This document shows positions 30,069-40,400 of a DNA stretch of 64,000 bases, in pieces. The notes below the pieces were generated by a model, which saw nothing but the letters and a program-made list of their open reading frames with translations, was not told the origin of the DNA and ran no database searches. This stretch comes from Isosphaera pallida ATCC 43644 (GTDB lineage Bacteria; Planctomycetota; Planctomycetia; Isosphaerales; Isosphaeraceae). Position numbers and translations under genes: made by a program. Within the stretch, counting starts at the first letter, position 1, and each line of letters opens with the position of its first letter. The stretch spans positions 4,492,450 through 4,556,449 of the forward strand of contig NC_014962.1 in assembly GCF_000186345.1 (NCBI RefSeq). Reading direction: 5' to 3'.

Positions 30069-30383
30069 TCAACCCTGCGGCAACGCGACCAGGATCTCGT
30101 CACCTTCGACCTTAACAGGGAAAACCTCGATTGTGGCGCGACGCGCGTCGGGGCAGGTCCCAGTCTCCAAATGGAATCGCCAACCGTGCCAGGGACAGGT
30201 GACCACCCCGTTTTCCACCTCCCCATCGGCCAGCGGTCCTCCCTGGTGAGGACACACGCCGTCCACGGCCACAAAGCGGTCGTGGAGGTTGAAAACGGCG
30301 ATCACCCGACCGTCGACCTCGAACTCGCGCGCCTCGCCTGGAGGGACTTCCGCGACCGTGGTGAGTCTCACAAACTCGGACAT
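30069..30383 (-). CDS. Rieske-type [2Fe-2S] ferredoxin
   Basis: A 104-residue small Rieske protein. The two cluster-binding boxes are CPHQGGPLADG (Cys-x-His) and CPWHGWRFHLETG (Cys-x-x-His), spaced by 17 residues, with the basic fold strands EFEVDGRVIAVFNLHDRFVA before them. It resembles NirD and the ferredoxins of aromatic dioxygenases, which pass electrons to an oxygenase or reductase. No such partner is next to it, so its role is open. There is no signal peptide, so it is cytoplasmic. Start at the ATG at 30383. Confidence 0.92.
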   Translation of the reverse strand: MSEFVRLTTVAEVPPGEAREFEVDGRVIAVFNLHDRFVAVDGVCPHQGGPLADGEVENGVVTCPWHGWRFHLETGTCPDARRATIEVFPVKVEGDEILVALPQG

Positions 30384-30733
30384 GGCTCACTTTCCCCTTG
30401 CAATTTCACCAAGTTGGCGCGGTGACAACGGTACGCTTCAATCCAAAACTCATTCGATTTCCGACTGATCACCAAGCACGCGGTTGACCCACGCGCCCTC
30501 GGCGTTTCAGCATGGCGATTGAGCACCCCAGGGTCAATCCCCCGCCCGGTCGGCTTCTCCCCGTGGTCGGTCTCCTTTACCTTCTTCCTTCTCAAACGAC
30601 TCTCACCTCCCTTGCGGACGCGCGCTGTTCCCGAAATCATCACCACCAGGACGCGCACCACTCCCCTCCGCCTCTCGCCCCTCTGTTGTTCGTCCCGCCT
30701 TGTCGCATCATCCGCCTTCCGGTGAGCTCTGCC
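30384..30733. other. Divergent spacer, no gene seen
   Basis: These 350 bases lie between the Rieske gene (minus) and the dimethylformamidase-like gene (plus). The plus-strand frame is open from 30512, but the stretch before 30734 is unlike a protein. No promoter stands out. Confidence 0.45.
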
Positions 30734-32287
30734 ATGATCTTTCCATCCTCCCAAACCCGCGTGGCACGTCCCACCCCTCACCGAGTCCCCCGCGACCATT
30801 TGACCCGTCGTCACTGGTGGCGGCGCGTCGGTGGTTTGGTCGCTTGGCTGACTTGGCGAACGAGCCGCTTCAGCACGCTCTCCGCCCCAGGAGCGACAAA
30901 CGACGACACGCTCTTTGCGCCTCCCACTCTGGCGGCCTACCTCGATCGTCTCAGCGCTCAACCCGGCGAGCAGGTGGCGCTCCATGTCTCAACCACGGCT
31001 GAGCGATTCGATCTGGAAGTCGCGCGACTGGGCCAGCGGGTCGAAACGGTTCAGACGCTCGCCAACCTGAAGGGTCGCGCGCACCCGATTCCGAAGGACG
31101 CCTCCTCGCACGGCTGTCGTTGGCCCCAAACCCTCTCTTGGACCATTCCCCAGGATTGGCGGCCGGGCTATTACGAACTTCGCCTCCGCGCCCAGGTCAA
31201 AGGGTCGTCGCAACCCGCCACCGCCACCGCCACCGCGTTCCTAGTGGTGCGGGCACCGGGGCGAGGACGCCCGGGAATCCCCCTTCTGGTGTTGGCGACC
31301 AACACCTACAACGCCTACACCAACTGGGGCGGTTACAGCCTCTACGCCTACAACGGCAAGGACGGGGTCCAGGGTCGCCGCGTCTCGTTCAACCGACCGC
31401 TGACGAGTCAGTTCGCCACCTGGGAATGGCCATTCGTGCGTTGGGCTGAGGCGCGGGGGATCGAACTAGATTACGCCGTCAACTCCGACCTCGAGTTCCA
31501 TCCCGAACTTCTGGAAACCACGCCGCTTTTCCTCAGCGTTGGCCACGACGAATATTGGTCCAAACCGATGCGGGACCACCTGGAGGACTGGCTCGACCGC
31601 GGCGGCAACGCTGCCTTCTTCAGCGGCAACTCGGTCTGCTGGCAGGTCCGCTCCGAAGAGGACGGCCGCGCCCTGGTCTGCTACAAACAGGCATTCAAGC
31701 ATGACCCAGTCTTCGCCCGCGACGACCACGCCACCCTCTCAACCTTGTGGAGTCACCATCTCGTCAAGCGTCCCGAAAACCAACTCACTGGCGTCGGCTT
31801 CCAGTACGGCGGTTATCATCGCAGTCATGGCCAACTGATGACCTTTCCCGGTGGTTATCATGTTCACCGCCCCAACCATTGGCTCTTCGAGGGGACCGGC
31901 GTCGAACAAGGGTCGCTGATTGGCTCCAAACACACCGTTGTGGGCTATGAGTGCGATGGTTGCGACTTTGTGATCGACCCCGAAACCGCCCTACCGGTCC
32001 CTACCGGACGCGACGGCACCCCCAACACGTTCGAAATCCTCGCCAGCGCCCCGGCGATCTGGCATCCCGACGATTGCGAATGGTACGACCGTTGGGATAA
32101 AGGCCGCATCGGCGCTGCGGTCCTAGGGGTTTATCGACGCGCGACACCTAACGGCGGCACCGTCGTCACCGCCGGCAGTACCGATTGGTCGCATGGTCTG
32201 ACGCTCGACAAGGACGGTCCTGATCCCGTAATCGAGCGTGTCACCCTCAACGTGTTCAAACGCCTGGGTCAACGGTTTTCCGGTTGA
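30734..32287 (+). CDS. N,N-dimethylformamidase beta-subunit-like protein
   Basis: Protein of about 517 residues matching the large-subunit domain of N,N-dimethylformamidase, which also occurs in many uncharacterised proteins. Signatures are VLATNTYNAYTNWGGYSLYA, WPFVRWAEARGIELDYAVNS, LFLSVGHDEYWSKPMRDHLE and GGNAAFFSGNSVCWQVR. The first 130 residues form a beta domain (QPGEQVALHVSTTAERFDLE). A hydrophobic N-terminal stretch with paired arginines (HWWRRVGGLVAWLTW) hints at export. Without the small subunit, amidase activity is not assured. I start at the ATG at 30734 with GGTGAG upstream. Confidence 0.8.
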   Translation: MIFPSSQTRVARPTPHRVPRDHLTRRHWWRRVGGLVAWLTWRTSRFSTLSAPGATNDDTLFAPPTLAAYLDRLSAQPGEQVALHVSTTAERFDLEVARLGQRVETVQTLANLKGRAHPIPKDASSHGCRWPQTLSWTIPQDWRPGYYELRLRAQVKGSSQPATATATAFLVVRAPGRGRPGIPLLVLATNTYNAYTNWGGYSLYAYNGKDGVQGRRVSFNRPLTSQFATWEWPFVRWAEARGIELDYAVNSDLEFHPELLETTPLFLSVGHDEYWSKPMRDHLEDWLDRGGNAAFFSGNSVCWQVRSEEDGRALVCYKQAFKHDPVFARDDHATLSTLWSHHLVKRPENQLTGVGFQYGGYHRSHGQLMTFPGGYHVHRPNHWLFEGTGVEQGSLIGSKHTVVGYECDGCDFVIDPETALPVPTGRDGTPNTFEILASAPAIWHPDDCEWYDRWDKGRIGAAVLGVYRRATPNGGTVVTAGSTDWSHGLTLDKDGPDPVIERVTLNVFKRLGQRFSG

Positions 32288-32534
32288 GTCAGCAACCCGC
32301 GCTTTGACCTTGAGCGCGGCCCAGATGGTTAGTGAGGGAGGGACCCACCCCCGCCACCCGGAATCCAGCGCGATTGGCCGGGTCGGGCGTGTGGACCCAA
32401 ACCTTTTGAATCGAATACGGCTGACCCGTTCGATGATGAAGATGCGCCACCAGGCGATTGGGAAATGGATTTGGAGCTCCATCGGGTTGGGGAACGGCGG
32501 TGCTGGATGATCTGGTCGAATCCGATCGGCTGGG

Positions 32535-33587
32535 TCACTCTCGCGCCCAGGGTGAGGTCGATTTCCGTAGAACCGCCTCGGCGGGTGCAAGCAGTTCGTC
32601 GATGCGGCGCAGTTCATCCTCGGTGAGCGGGGCGGCGGTGGCGGCTTTGACATTCTCGGCGATCTGCTCGGGGCGACTGGCACCAATGAGTGCGGAGGTG
32701 ACTCGACGATCGCGCAACACCCAGGTCAACGCCAGCTGGGCCAGGGATTGACCCCGTTGGGCAGCGAACTCGTGGAGGCCGCGAATCGTGCCCAACACGT
32801 CGGGATGAAAGTCGTCCCCTTTGAGCAAGCTGTCCGGCAGCGAGGCGCGCGACCCAGCGGGAATTCCATTGAGGTAGCGATTCGTCAGCAACCCCTGATA
32901 AAGCGGACAAAAGGCAATGACGCCGATGCCCAGGTCCTCCACCGCGTCCAGCAACCGGGCTTCGATCCAACGGTTAAGCATGGAGTAATTTGGCTGATGG
33001 ATCGCCAACGGCGCGAATCCCTCGGCCTTGCAAATCGCCGCCGCTCTTCGGGTCTGCTCGGCGGTGTAGCTGCTGATCCCCACATAGAGCGCTTTGCCCG
33101 ACCGGACTGCCGAATCGAGCGCGCCCATCGTCTCTTCGAGGGGCGTCAACGGGTCAAAGCGATGGCTGTAGAACAAATCCACATAATCGATTCTCAAACG
33201 CTTGAGCGACTGATCCAGACTGGCCAGCAGCGACTTGCGGCTGCTCCATTCGCCGTAAGGACCAGGCCACATTCGATAACCGGCCTTAGATGAGATAATC
33301 AACTCGTCGCGAGGGAGTTGTTTGAGGATCGTGCCGACATGTTCCTCAGCGCTGCCGGGAGGTGGGCCGTAGTTGTTGGCCAGGTCGAAGTGGGTGATTC
33401 CGGCGTCAAAGGCAGTGAAGAGCATCCGACGATGGTTGTCAGAGACAGCCTCGCCGCCGAAGTTGTGCCAGCAGCCCAGGGAGATCGCCGGCAGGTTCAG
33501 ACCGGTACGTCCACAGCGTCGATAAGACATCCGACCATCATAGCGGTCGGGGTTGGGTTCATATGAGGAAATCGTGGCGGCGGCCAT
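32535..33587 (-). CDS. Aldo/keto reductase, YghZ-like
   Basis: About 350 residues of NADPH-dependent aldo/keto reductase in a (beta/alpha)8 barrel. It begins like the E. coli YghZ (L-glyceraldehyde-3-phosphate reductase) group: SYRRCGRTGLNLPAISLGCW and HNFGGEAVSDNHRRML. The catalytic Asp and Tyr are in FDLANNYGPPPGSAEEHVG, the Lys in LIISSKAGYRMWPGPYGEW, and the His in DLFYSHRFDPLTPLEETM. The cofactor end is HQPNYSMLNRWIE and ALIGASRPEQIAENVKA. The ATG at 33587 gives the YghZ-like length; an upstream ATG at 33665 adds 26 residues. Confidence 0.92.
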   Translation of the reverse strand: MAAATISSYEPNPDRYDGRMSYRRCGRTGLNLPAISLGCWHNFGGEAVSDNHRRMLFTAFDAGITHFDLANNYGPPPGSAEEHVGTILKQLPRDELIISSKAGYRMWPGPYGEWSSRKSLLASLDQSLKRLRIDYVDLFYSHRFDPLTPLEETMGALDSAVRSGKALYVGISSYTAEQTRRAAAICKAEGFAPLAIHQPNYSMLNRWIEARLLDAVEDLGIGVIAFCPLYQGLLTNRYLNGIPAGSRASLPDSLLKGDDFHPDVLGTIRGLHEFAAQRGQSLAQLALTWVLRDRRVTSALIGASRPEQIAENVKAATAAPLTEDELRRIDELLAPAEAVLRKSTSPWARE

Positions 33588-34359
33588 GCGGTTGGTCTCG
33601 GGGTCGAACCGGTTCTTAGAGCGAATTTGCCAACGACGACATGCAACGGAACGCGGGCTGAACACCCGGGTCTCCCCCAGGATTCGCCTCAGCCCTCCCG
33701 ATTCGACATCGGAACCGCGACCAATTCAACCATCATGCCCCGCTCCCAGCACGTTTTTCCGCCCCCCCGCGCCCCCCCTTCCCAAGCGCTGTCTCCTTTT
33801 TTCCCCGCCGTTTCCGCTCTGGCTCGGTTCGGGGGTGGCTTCGTACACTCCTCACCTGCCTGCACTCCAAACATTTACCGGCTCGCTCCGCCCCGATCCG
33901 AGACGACGACCAAGCGGAAGCCAACGAGGTCCAACCGGCGCGCCGGCGCATTCGAGACGGCTCGCCGGGTAGCCGCTCCCAGCGCTGTTGACCCAGCTTT
34001 CGCCCCGAACCACCCGGAACCAGGATTGTGCAGAGTCCACCCAAGGGTTGGCTCCACCAGGAGCTCAACATAACCGTCCACACCAATCTTATACACTTCA
34101 AATCATGTTTTCGATATCCTAACCATTCGCTCGGTGAGTGCCCACATCATGAATGAGGCTTTCCGCAGGCGTCTGGGCTTCCTGGCAGGCCAGCATGAGT
34201 TCCGGCGTGTGGTCAATCATATTCGTTTTTCAAATTGACTTGTTGCAGATTCAATGGATTATCTTTCGCTTCAGCTTGGATTTCGTCACCCTTCTACCGA
34301 TCATCCCCTACACCCACTCCCCACCGCCTACTCCCCTCTCCCCACACTCCACTCCCCAC
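33588..34359. other. Long spacer with gene debris
   Basis: This 772-base stretch separates the aldo/keto reductase from nth. Bases about 33875-34090 hold a decayed fragment on the minus strand (listed separately). A 29-codon frame at 34149-34238 has only a weak ribosome binding site and I do not call it. Bases 34310-34370 are a C/T-rich tract. Confidence 0.5.
33875..34090 (-). pseudogene. Decayed sulfatase-modifying-factor (FGE-like) C-terminus
   Basis: Translating the minus strand in three frames gives pieces that join into the C-terminal end of a formylglycine-generating-enzyme/SUMF1-like domain. One frame reads WFRVVRGESWVNSAGSG, close to the family RVxRGGSWxN motif. The next reads NAPARRLDLVGFRLVVV, close to the family ending RNAPARRxDxVGFRL. 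A third, upstream, gives NVW-like and SSWW text. No single frame holds all pieces and no start is present, so this is a broken remnant. FGE-domain proteins are abundant in planctomycetes. Identification is by motif only. Confidence 0.5.
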
Positions 34360-35304
34360 TCATTCGTCAGCCGACGAGAAGCGAGCGCGACGGGGCTTGG
34401 AGGTTGCGGATTCGACACCGACCTTAGGACAAAGGTCGGCCAGTATGCAGCTCTCGCAGCGTGGTTTGCGGGCGTCGCAGGTATCCCGACCGTGGAAGAT
34501 CATCCGGTGTGAGAAGCCAACCCACTGGTCGCGGGGCAGGATCGCCATGAGGTCGCGTTCGATTTTGATGGGATCGTGATGACGGGTCAGCCCCATGCGA
34601 AACGCCAGGCGTTTGACGTGGGTATCGACCACCACTCCCTCGGCGCGTCCGAAGGCGTCGCCCATGACCACGTTGGCAGTCTTGCGGCCCACCCCCGGCA
34701 AGGCGGTCAGGGCGTCGTAATTGTCGGGCACAACTCCGCCGTGATGCTCGACGATCGCCCGCGCCATCCCGATCAAGTTGAGCGCCTTGTTGTGATAGAA
34801 CCCAGTCGAGCGGATCAGAGTCTCCACCTCGGCGAGATCGGCCCGAGCCAGCGAAGCCGGGTCGGGGAATCGCGCGAAGAGTGCGGGCGTGGTCAGATTG
34901 ACTCGAACATCAGTACACTGAGCGGAGAGGATGGTCGCGGCCAAGAGCTGAAATGGATTCTGATGAGTTAGCGCGCAACGCGCTTCGGGATAGCGAGCGA
35001 TCAGGCGTTCTAGAATGAGCGCGGCTCGAACCTTGGCACCTTGAGGACGGCGTGGCGTCCCGGCGCGGGAGGTCTTCGAGGCGGGTTGACCGGGGTTGCG
35101 GATCGGCGGCAACTTGGTGGGAGGAGAGTCCGCGGATTTCGTTTCATGCTGATCAGACACGGCAGCTCCCCCTCGGGCAAGACCATCACCAGGTTGGATT
35201 TCGGACGAACCGGAATCGGAGATCGAATCGGCGGTGGGGTTTTGCACAGCCTTCTCGGCCAAGGGGGACGTGGAGCGCCGACGACCGGAGACGGGTGAGG
35301 ACAT
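34360..35304 (-). CDS. nth: Endonuclease III
   Basis: DNA glycosylase/AP lyase that removes oxidised pyrimidines. The enzyme core (about residues 95-300) has NPFQLLAATILSAQCTD, the helix-hairpin-helix LPGVGRKTANVVMGDAFG with its catalytic Lys, the catalytic Asp in VVDTHVKRLAFRMGL, and the [4Fe-4S] site as Cys-x6-Cys-x2-Cys-x5-Cys (CDARKPRCESCILADLC). Before the core lies a Ser/Pro/Lys-rich extension of about 85 residues; E. coli Nth has only 211 residues in all. I prefer the ATG at 35304, with GGAGG nine bases upstream (314 residues); the ATG at 35361 also has GGAG upstream and would give 333. Confidence 0.93.
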   Translation of the reverse strand: MSSPVSGRRRSTSPLAEKAVQNPTADSISDSGSSEIQPGDGLARGGAAVSDQHETKSADSPPTKLPPIRNPGQPASKTSRAGTPRRPQGAKVRAALILERLIARYPEARCALTHQNPFQLLAATILSAQCTDVRVNLTTPALFARFPDPASLARADLAEVETLIRSTGFYHNKALNLIGMARAIVEHHGGVVPDNYDALTALPGVGRKTANVVMGDAFGRAEGVVVDTHVKRLAFRMGLTRHHDPIKIERDLMAILPRDQWVGFSHRMIFHGRDTCDARKPRCESCILADLCPKVGVESATSKPRRARFSSADE

Positions 35305-35714
35305 CGCCTTGAACCTCCGTGAATTCGGGCCTCCCCTTTTGGACCCAGTGGCTACCGTCATCTCCCTCTCCGAACACTTCGCGTCGAGAGACCGCGGGCG
35401 TGGCCTTCAATAGCGCTCGCTCATGGTAGTCCGCCCCTTGGCCGCGTCAATTCCGAACAAATATCCCTCCGCACCCGATCACATCCACCCCAGCGATCGC
35501 CCCCCCCGCGACGGGGTCCGCTCGCGGAATCCTTTGGCCTTCGTCGATTGCAATTCAGACGGTTTGAAACGATCAGGGTTGCCGGTGTCTCAGAGATTTC
35601 TAGACTAGAGTTCGACGAAACGCCGGGCGCGACCCTCTGCCCGACCAGGGTTGTTCAGCGCTGCGTCCCCCACACTCCCCCTACGCCCCTCATCTCCAAC
35701 CGTTGTGGTTGACT
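35305..35714. other. Divergent spacer between nth and LON-domain gene
   Basis: These 410 bases separate nth (minus) from the LON-domain gene (plus). Short frames occur on both strands but none is convincing. Nothing else recognised. Confidence 0.45.
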
Positions 35715-36395
35715 ATGTCCGACCCTCAGGAATTGGATGGTTTCAAAGGAATCTGCCGCCTCTTCCCGTTGGGCGGGGTGGTGATGTTTCCTCACAGCGT
35801 CTTGCCGCTGCATATCTTTGAACCGCGCTACCGTCAAATGACGCGCGACGCTCTGGCCGACGATCAGCTGATTGCGATCGCCAATCTCGCGGCCGACGGA
35901 GGCGTCAACGAAGACGGCGAGCCGAACCTGGCTCCCGTGGCCTGCCTGGGACGGGTGGTGCGTCATCAGGAACTCCCCGACGGACGCTTCAGCCTGTTGC
36001 TCCAGGGGATCAAACGGGTCCGTCTGATCAGCGAGATCAACGACCCCGAAAAGCTTTACCGTCAGGCGCGGGTCGAACTGCTGGACGACCTAGAGGAGGA
36101 TTCCCCCTCCAACGCCCAGCGGCACGAGCGTTTGCTGGATTTGTTCCGCGACTTGTTTCCACCTGGTCACTCGGCCGGTCGGGAATTATTGGAATTGTTG
36201 GAAAGCGACCTGTCGTTGGGAGCGGTCACCGACATTGTGTCTCACGCGCTCAACTTCCCACCGCCAATCAAACAGGCGCTGCTGGAGGAGGTCAATGTGG
36301 CTCATCGTGCTGACCAGCTCATCAAGCTGATTCGCCCCCTCGCCCCTCAACGTCCTCGTTGGCCAGTCTTCCCACCCCCTCCTAGCCTCAACTGA
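35715..36395 (+). CDS. LON substrate-binding domain protein
   Basis: A 226-residue protein consisting of the N-terminal (substrate-binding, PUA-like) domain of Lon protease without its ATPase or protease parts. Signatures are LFPLGGVVMFPHSVLPLHIF, EPRYRQMTRDALADDQLIA, the Gly-containing CLGRVVRHQELPDGRFSLLL and LQGIKRVRLISEI. The last 90 residues are the helical part (SLGAVTDIVSHALNFPPPIK). Stand-alone proteins of this kind are widespread, with no firm role; binding of unfolded proteins is assumed from the Lon domain. I start at the ATG at 35715; an in-frame TTG at 35703 is less likely. Confidence 0.9.
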   Translation: MSDPQELDGFKGICRLFPLGGVVMFPHSVLPLHIFEPRYRQMTRDALADDQLIAIANLAADGGVNEDGEPNLAPVACLGRVVRHQELPDGRFSLLLQGIKRVRLISEINDPEKLYRQARVELLDDLEEDSPSNAQRHERLLDLFRDLFPPGHSAGRELLELLESDLSLGAVTDIVSHALNFPPPIKQALLEEVNVAHRADQLIKLIRPLAPQRPRWPVFPPPPSLN

Positions 36396-36651
36396 ACCAA
36401 AACGAACAACGCCCGCCGAGAACTTGGCTCGCCGCCTTCCATCAACGGGAGTTTGGCCCATAAGGAAGGTATGATTTGCGCGCCATTGTCTTGATTTCAC
36501 CACGCCGTGGCCTTACTCTTGGCGGCGTTCCTCCGGCGACGGATGCCTCGCCACTTCGTGGCGCGCCTGGGTTTGTTCGTGTTGGTCCAGCGAAATCCCC
36601 GCCGGAAGGGGCTCCAATCCTTCTCGCGCCGCGCCCCATCAAACCAAACCC

Positions 36652-37338
36652 ATGCCGCCCAATCCTCTTCCTACCACGCCTCCCCCCTCTTCCCCGCCGA
36701 GTCAACGTCTGGCCACCCCCATTCCGATCGACTTGATGGAGGAGGACGGTCCCCCCACCGCAGCCTCGACCCCAAGTCCGGTCGATCTGGAACGAATCGC
36801 CCGCGCCGTGCGCGAAATTTTGATCGCGGTGGGCGAAAACCCCGACCGGGAGGGAATTCGCGACACCCCTCAACGGGTCGCTCGGATGTACGCCGAAGTC
36901 TTCCAGGGCCTGCACCAAAACCCTCGGGATCACCTCAAAACCGCCTTCACCGAGACCTACGAGGACACGATCCTGATTCGGGATATCGCCTTCATCAGTT
37001 TCTGCGAGCATCATTTGTTGCCCTTCGTAGGTAAGACGCATGTCGCCTATCGACCCCGCGGACGGGTGGTGGGCCTCTCCAAGGTGCCTCGGGTGGTGGA
37101 TGTCCTCTCCCGCCGTCCACAGTTGCAGGAACGCCTCACTACCGACCTGGCCGACCTGCTCCATTGCGAGCTCGACGCCCAAGGCGTCGCAGTCATGGTC
37201 GAGGCGACCCATTCCTGCATGACGATCCGCGGGGTCAGCAAGCCGGGCAGCTCCTGTTGGACCTTCGCCATGCGCGGGGTTTACGAGACCGACCCCGCCC
37301 TCCGCGCCGAGGTGCTGGCGATGGTTCGAGGAGGGTGA
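36652..37338 (+). CDS. folE: GTP cyclohydrolase I
   Basis: A 228-residue enzyme that converts GTP to 7,8-dihydroneopterin triphosphate, the first step to folate and related pterins. The core reads VGENPDREGIRDTPQRVARM, FISFCEHHLLPFVGKTHVAY (zinc Cys and catalytic His pair), GLSKVPRVVDVLSRRPQLQE, and VEATHSCMTIRGVSKPGS (second zinc Cys). The first 40 residues are Pro/Ser/Thr-rich and not part of the fold, so a later start such as the ATG at 36736 is possible. No riboswitch is evident in the 256-base spacer before it. Confidence 0.95.
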   Translation: MPPNPLPTTPPPSSPPSQRLATPIPIDLMEEDGPPTAASTPSPVDLERIARAVREILIAVGENPDREGIRDTPQRVARMYAEVFQGLHQNPRDHLKTAFTETYEDTILIRDIAFISFCEHHLLPFVGKTHVAYRPRGRVVGLSKVPRVVDVLSRRPQLQERLTTDLADLLHCELDAQGVAVMVEATHSCMTIRGVSKPGSSCWTFAMRGVYETDPALRAEVLAMVRGG

Positions 37339-37447
37339 GTCGCTTCGTTTCTGAGGGCCGACTTCCCTTCAGTCCGTCTCTTCAGGCCGAGACGAAACGC
37401 GATGGGTCCGGAACCGGATCGGCACGGGTTCGCGGGAGGCTCCGACC

Positions 37448-40400
37448 GTGAACAGAAACGAACTTCGAGCGCGGGTCCGTGAGGATCTGGGGGGGGTGAT
37501 CGACGGCGAACTCTGGTTTGATCCCATCCGACGCGCTCCCTACGCCAGCGACGCCAGCATCTTCGAGATCGACCCTCTTGGGGTCGTCGTTCCCCGCCAC
37601 TGGGAGGACGTGCGGCAAACCCTGCTCTACGCCCGCGAGCAGGGGATCGCCGTCCAACCCCGCGGCTCCGGCACCGGACTGGCGGGCGAAAGTCTGGGCG
37701 ATGGGCTGACCCTCGACCTCAGCCACTCCTTTCGACGTATCCTGGCCATCGAGGACGACACGGTCACCGTCGAACCCGGCGTGACTCTGGGGACCCTCAA
37801 CCGCGTCCTCGCCGAACGGGGACGACGCCTGGGACCCGACCCCAGCGGCGCGGCCACCTGTACCCTGGGCGCGATGATCGCCGGCGACGCCGCCGGAGCG
37901 AGATCGCCGCGCTACGGGACCACTGCCGACCATGTGGTGAGCCTCTCGGTGATGTTTGCCCACGGCGAGGAGGCTACCCTCGAACGCCGCCCCTGGCCGC
38001 GAGGCGACGACGACCCCGGCGACGACTTCGTGGCCGGTCTGACCCGCAAGCTCGCCGGACTGCTCGGACGCAACGTCGAGACCATCCGCGCCCGACGACC
38101 CCGCTCCCCCCGCAACCGCTGCGGCTACGCCGTCTGGAGCGCCGGGAGTCCCGACCTGGGTTGGATCGACCCCGCCCGGCTCGTCGTCGGCTCGGAAGGC
38201 ACCCTGGCAATCGTCACTCAGATCACCATGCGAACCGTGCCGATCCCCCCGGCGCGGGGAGTAGCTGTTCTGACCTTCGCCCATTTGTCCGACGCCTGCG
38301 CTGCGGTCCCCGACCTGCTCGAAGACGACCCCGTGGCCTGCGACCTGCACGATTGGCGTGGCCTGAGCCTGTTACGCGACGGCGAGGAACGAATCTGGGC
38401 CCGCCGCTGGTTCGGCGACGACGCCCGCGCCGCCCTGGTCCTCCTCTTCGAGGAATCCGACCCCGACGAGATCAATCGACGTCTTCAACGGGTGCTTCAA
38501 CGTCACCGCGTCCGCACCGTCTCGCCCCCCCAATCCGTCCCCGCCCGCACGCTTCGAGAAACCACCGTCGCGGCCACCATCGACCCCCGCGAGGTCGAAC
38601 GGCTGTTCTACTTGCGTCAACGGATCCTTCCGCTGTTGATGCGGCGTCGCTCAAGACGGCAGGCGGTCCCACTGCTGGAGGACCTGGCAGTTGATCCCCG
38701 CGACCTGCCCAGCGTTCTTCGCCAACTTCAAAATGTTTTCAAGCGTCATGCGGTCAACTGGACCCTTTACGGCCACGCCGGGGCCGGTCAACTCCATGCG
38801 CGTCCGTTTCTGGATCTGGCCGATCCAGCCGACCGCAGCAAAATCGCGCCGTTGGCCGCCGAGATTTACGAGCGTGTTTGGGAGTTTGGCGGCACGATTT
38901 CTGGTGAACATGGCTGTGGATTGGCGCGCAGCGTCTTCACGGCCAAGCAGTACGGCCCCGACATCACCCGTCTGTTTCGGGAAATCAAGACGGCGTTCGA
39001 CCCCGAAAATCTGCTCAACCCCGGCAAGGTCGTGGCTGACGACCCCGAGTTGCCCATTCACCTGCTCAGACGAACGCCCGCCTGGAGTGGGGTCGAAGCC
39101 GAGGCGCCCCTGTCTTCAGAGGAGGACGCTTCGCTGGAATGGCCGATCGCTCCGTCGCGCGACCACGAGGACTCGGGAGCGCTCAGCCCGCTGGGCGACT
39201 CCTCCGCCACAAGGAATCCGCCCCCCTCTCTGCCGCCAGAACGTGGCGGCTCCGGCTCCAAGGTCGCCTCCTGGTTGACTCAACGAGTCCAACCGCCCCC
39301 GCCGCCGATTCTGGAACCAACCCTGGCCTGGGAGGAACGCGGCTTTCTCGAAAGCCTGACTGCCTGCAACGGCTGCGGCGCATGCCGCTCGCGCGAGCCG
39401 GGTCCAGGCTTGAGAATGTGCCCCACCTTTCGTGCACTGGGCGACGAAGCCGCCGCCCCCCGTACCCAGGTCCAACTGCTGAGGTCGATCGCGGCAGGCG
39501 TGATTGATCCACGAATATGGGGATCGGATGATCTTAAAACGAACGCCCATCTCTGCGTCCATTGCGGACTCTGCCGAGTGGAGTGTCCCGCCGGTGTGGA
39601 TGTCTCGGCGCTCATGATCGAGGCCAAGGCGGCCCATGTGGCCAACCACGGCTTGGCCGCCTCTGACTGGGTTTTGTCCCGTCTGGAAGTCTGGGTACGT
39701 CTGGCCGGACGGGTTCCCGGCTTAGCCAACCGTCTGCTTGGCTCGCGGAGCCTGCGTTTCCTGCTGGAACGGCTCGCCGGGCTGTCCCGACGCCGCTGCC
39801 TGCCCCGTCTGGCCCGCCGACCGTTCCTTAAAAGGGCCGTCGAACTCGGCTGGACCATCCCCCGTCCTCATCTCCCCGGCCCCCGCGCTGCTTACTTCGT
39901 GGATGTCTTCGCCAACGCCTACGACCCCGAACTCGCCGAAGCCAGCGTGCTTTTACTCCAAAAGTTCGGCGTCAATGTCTATGTGCCGCTCCCTCAACGC
40001 GGCTCGGGCATGGCCGCGCTCTCGGTGGGCGACCTCGACTTCGCCCGCGAACTCGCCCTGGTCAACCTGCGGTCCCTGGGCAACGCCGTGCGCGACGGTT
40101 ACACCATCGTCTGCACCGAACCGACCGCCGCCCTCGTCCTCAAACGGGAATACCCCCGGTTGGTGGACGATCTCGACGCTCTGACGGTCGCCCGACATAC
40201 CATGGATCTGTTCGAATATCTCGACGCCCTCGACCAACACCGCCCCCCGCCCGAACCGACTGTGCCGATCCCCGGACGCCTCGGCTACCATCAACCCTGC
40301 CACCTCCGCGCCCAGGAGATCGGCACGCCGGGACTCGACCGACTCCGACGCATCCCTGAACTCCAAGTCGAGTTCATCGACCGCGGTTGCTCCGGCATGG

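Noticed and set aside
29906-30274. A 122-codon minus-strand frame overlapping the Rieske gene
   Set aside because: It is another frame of the Rieske coding region extended into the spacer; the Rieske frame has both cluster motifs.
34149-34238. A 29-codon frame (MNEAFRRRLGFLAGQHEF)
   Set aside because: Too short, with only a weak GGTGAG upstream and no recognisable family.
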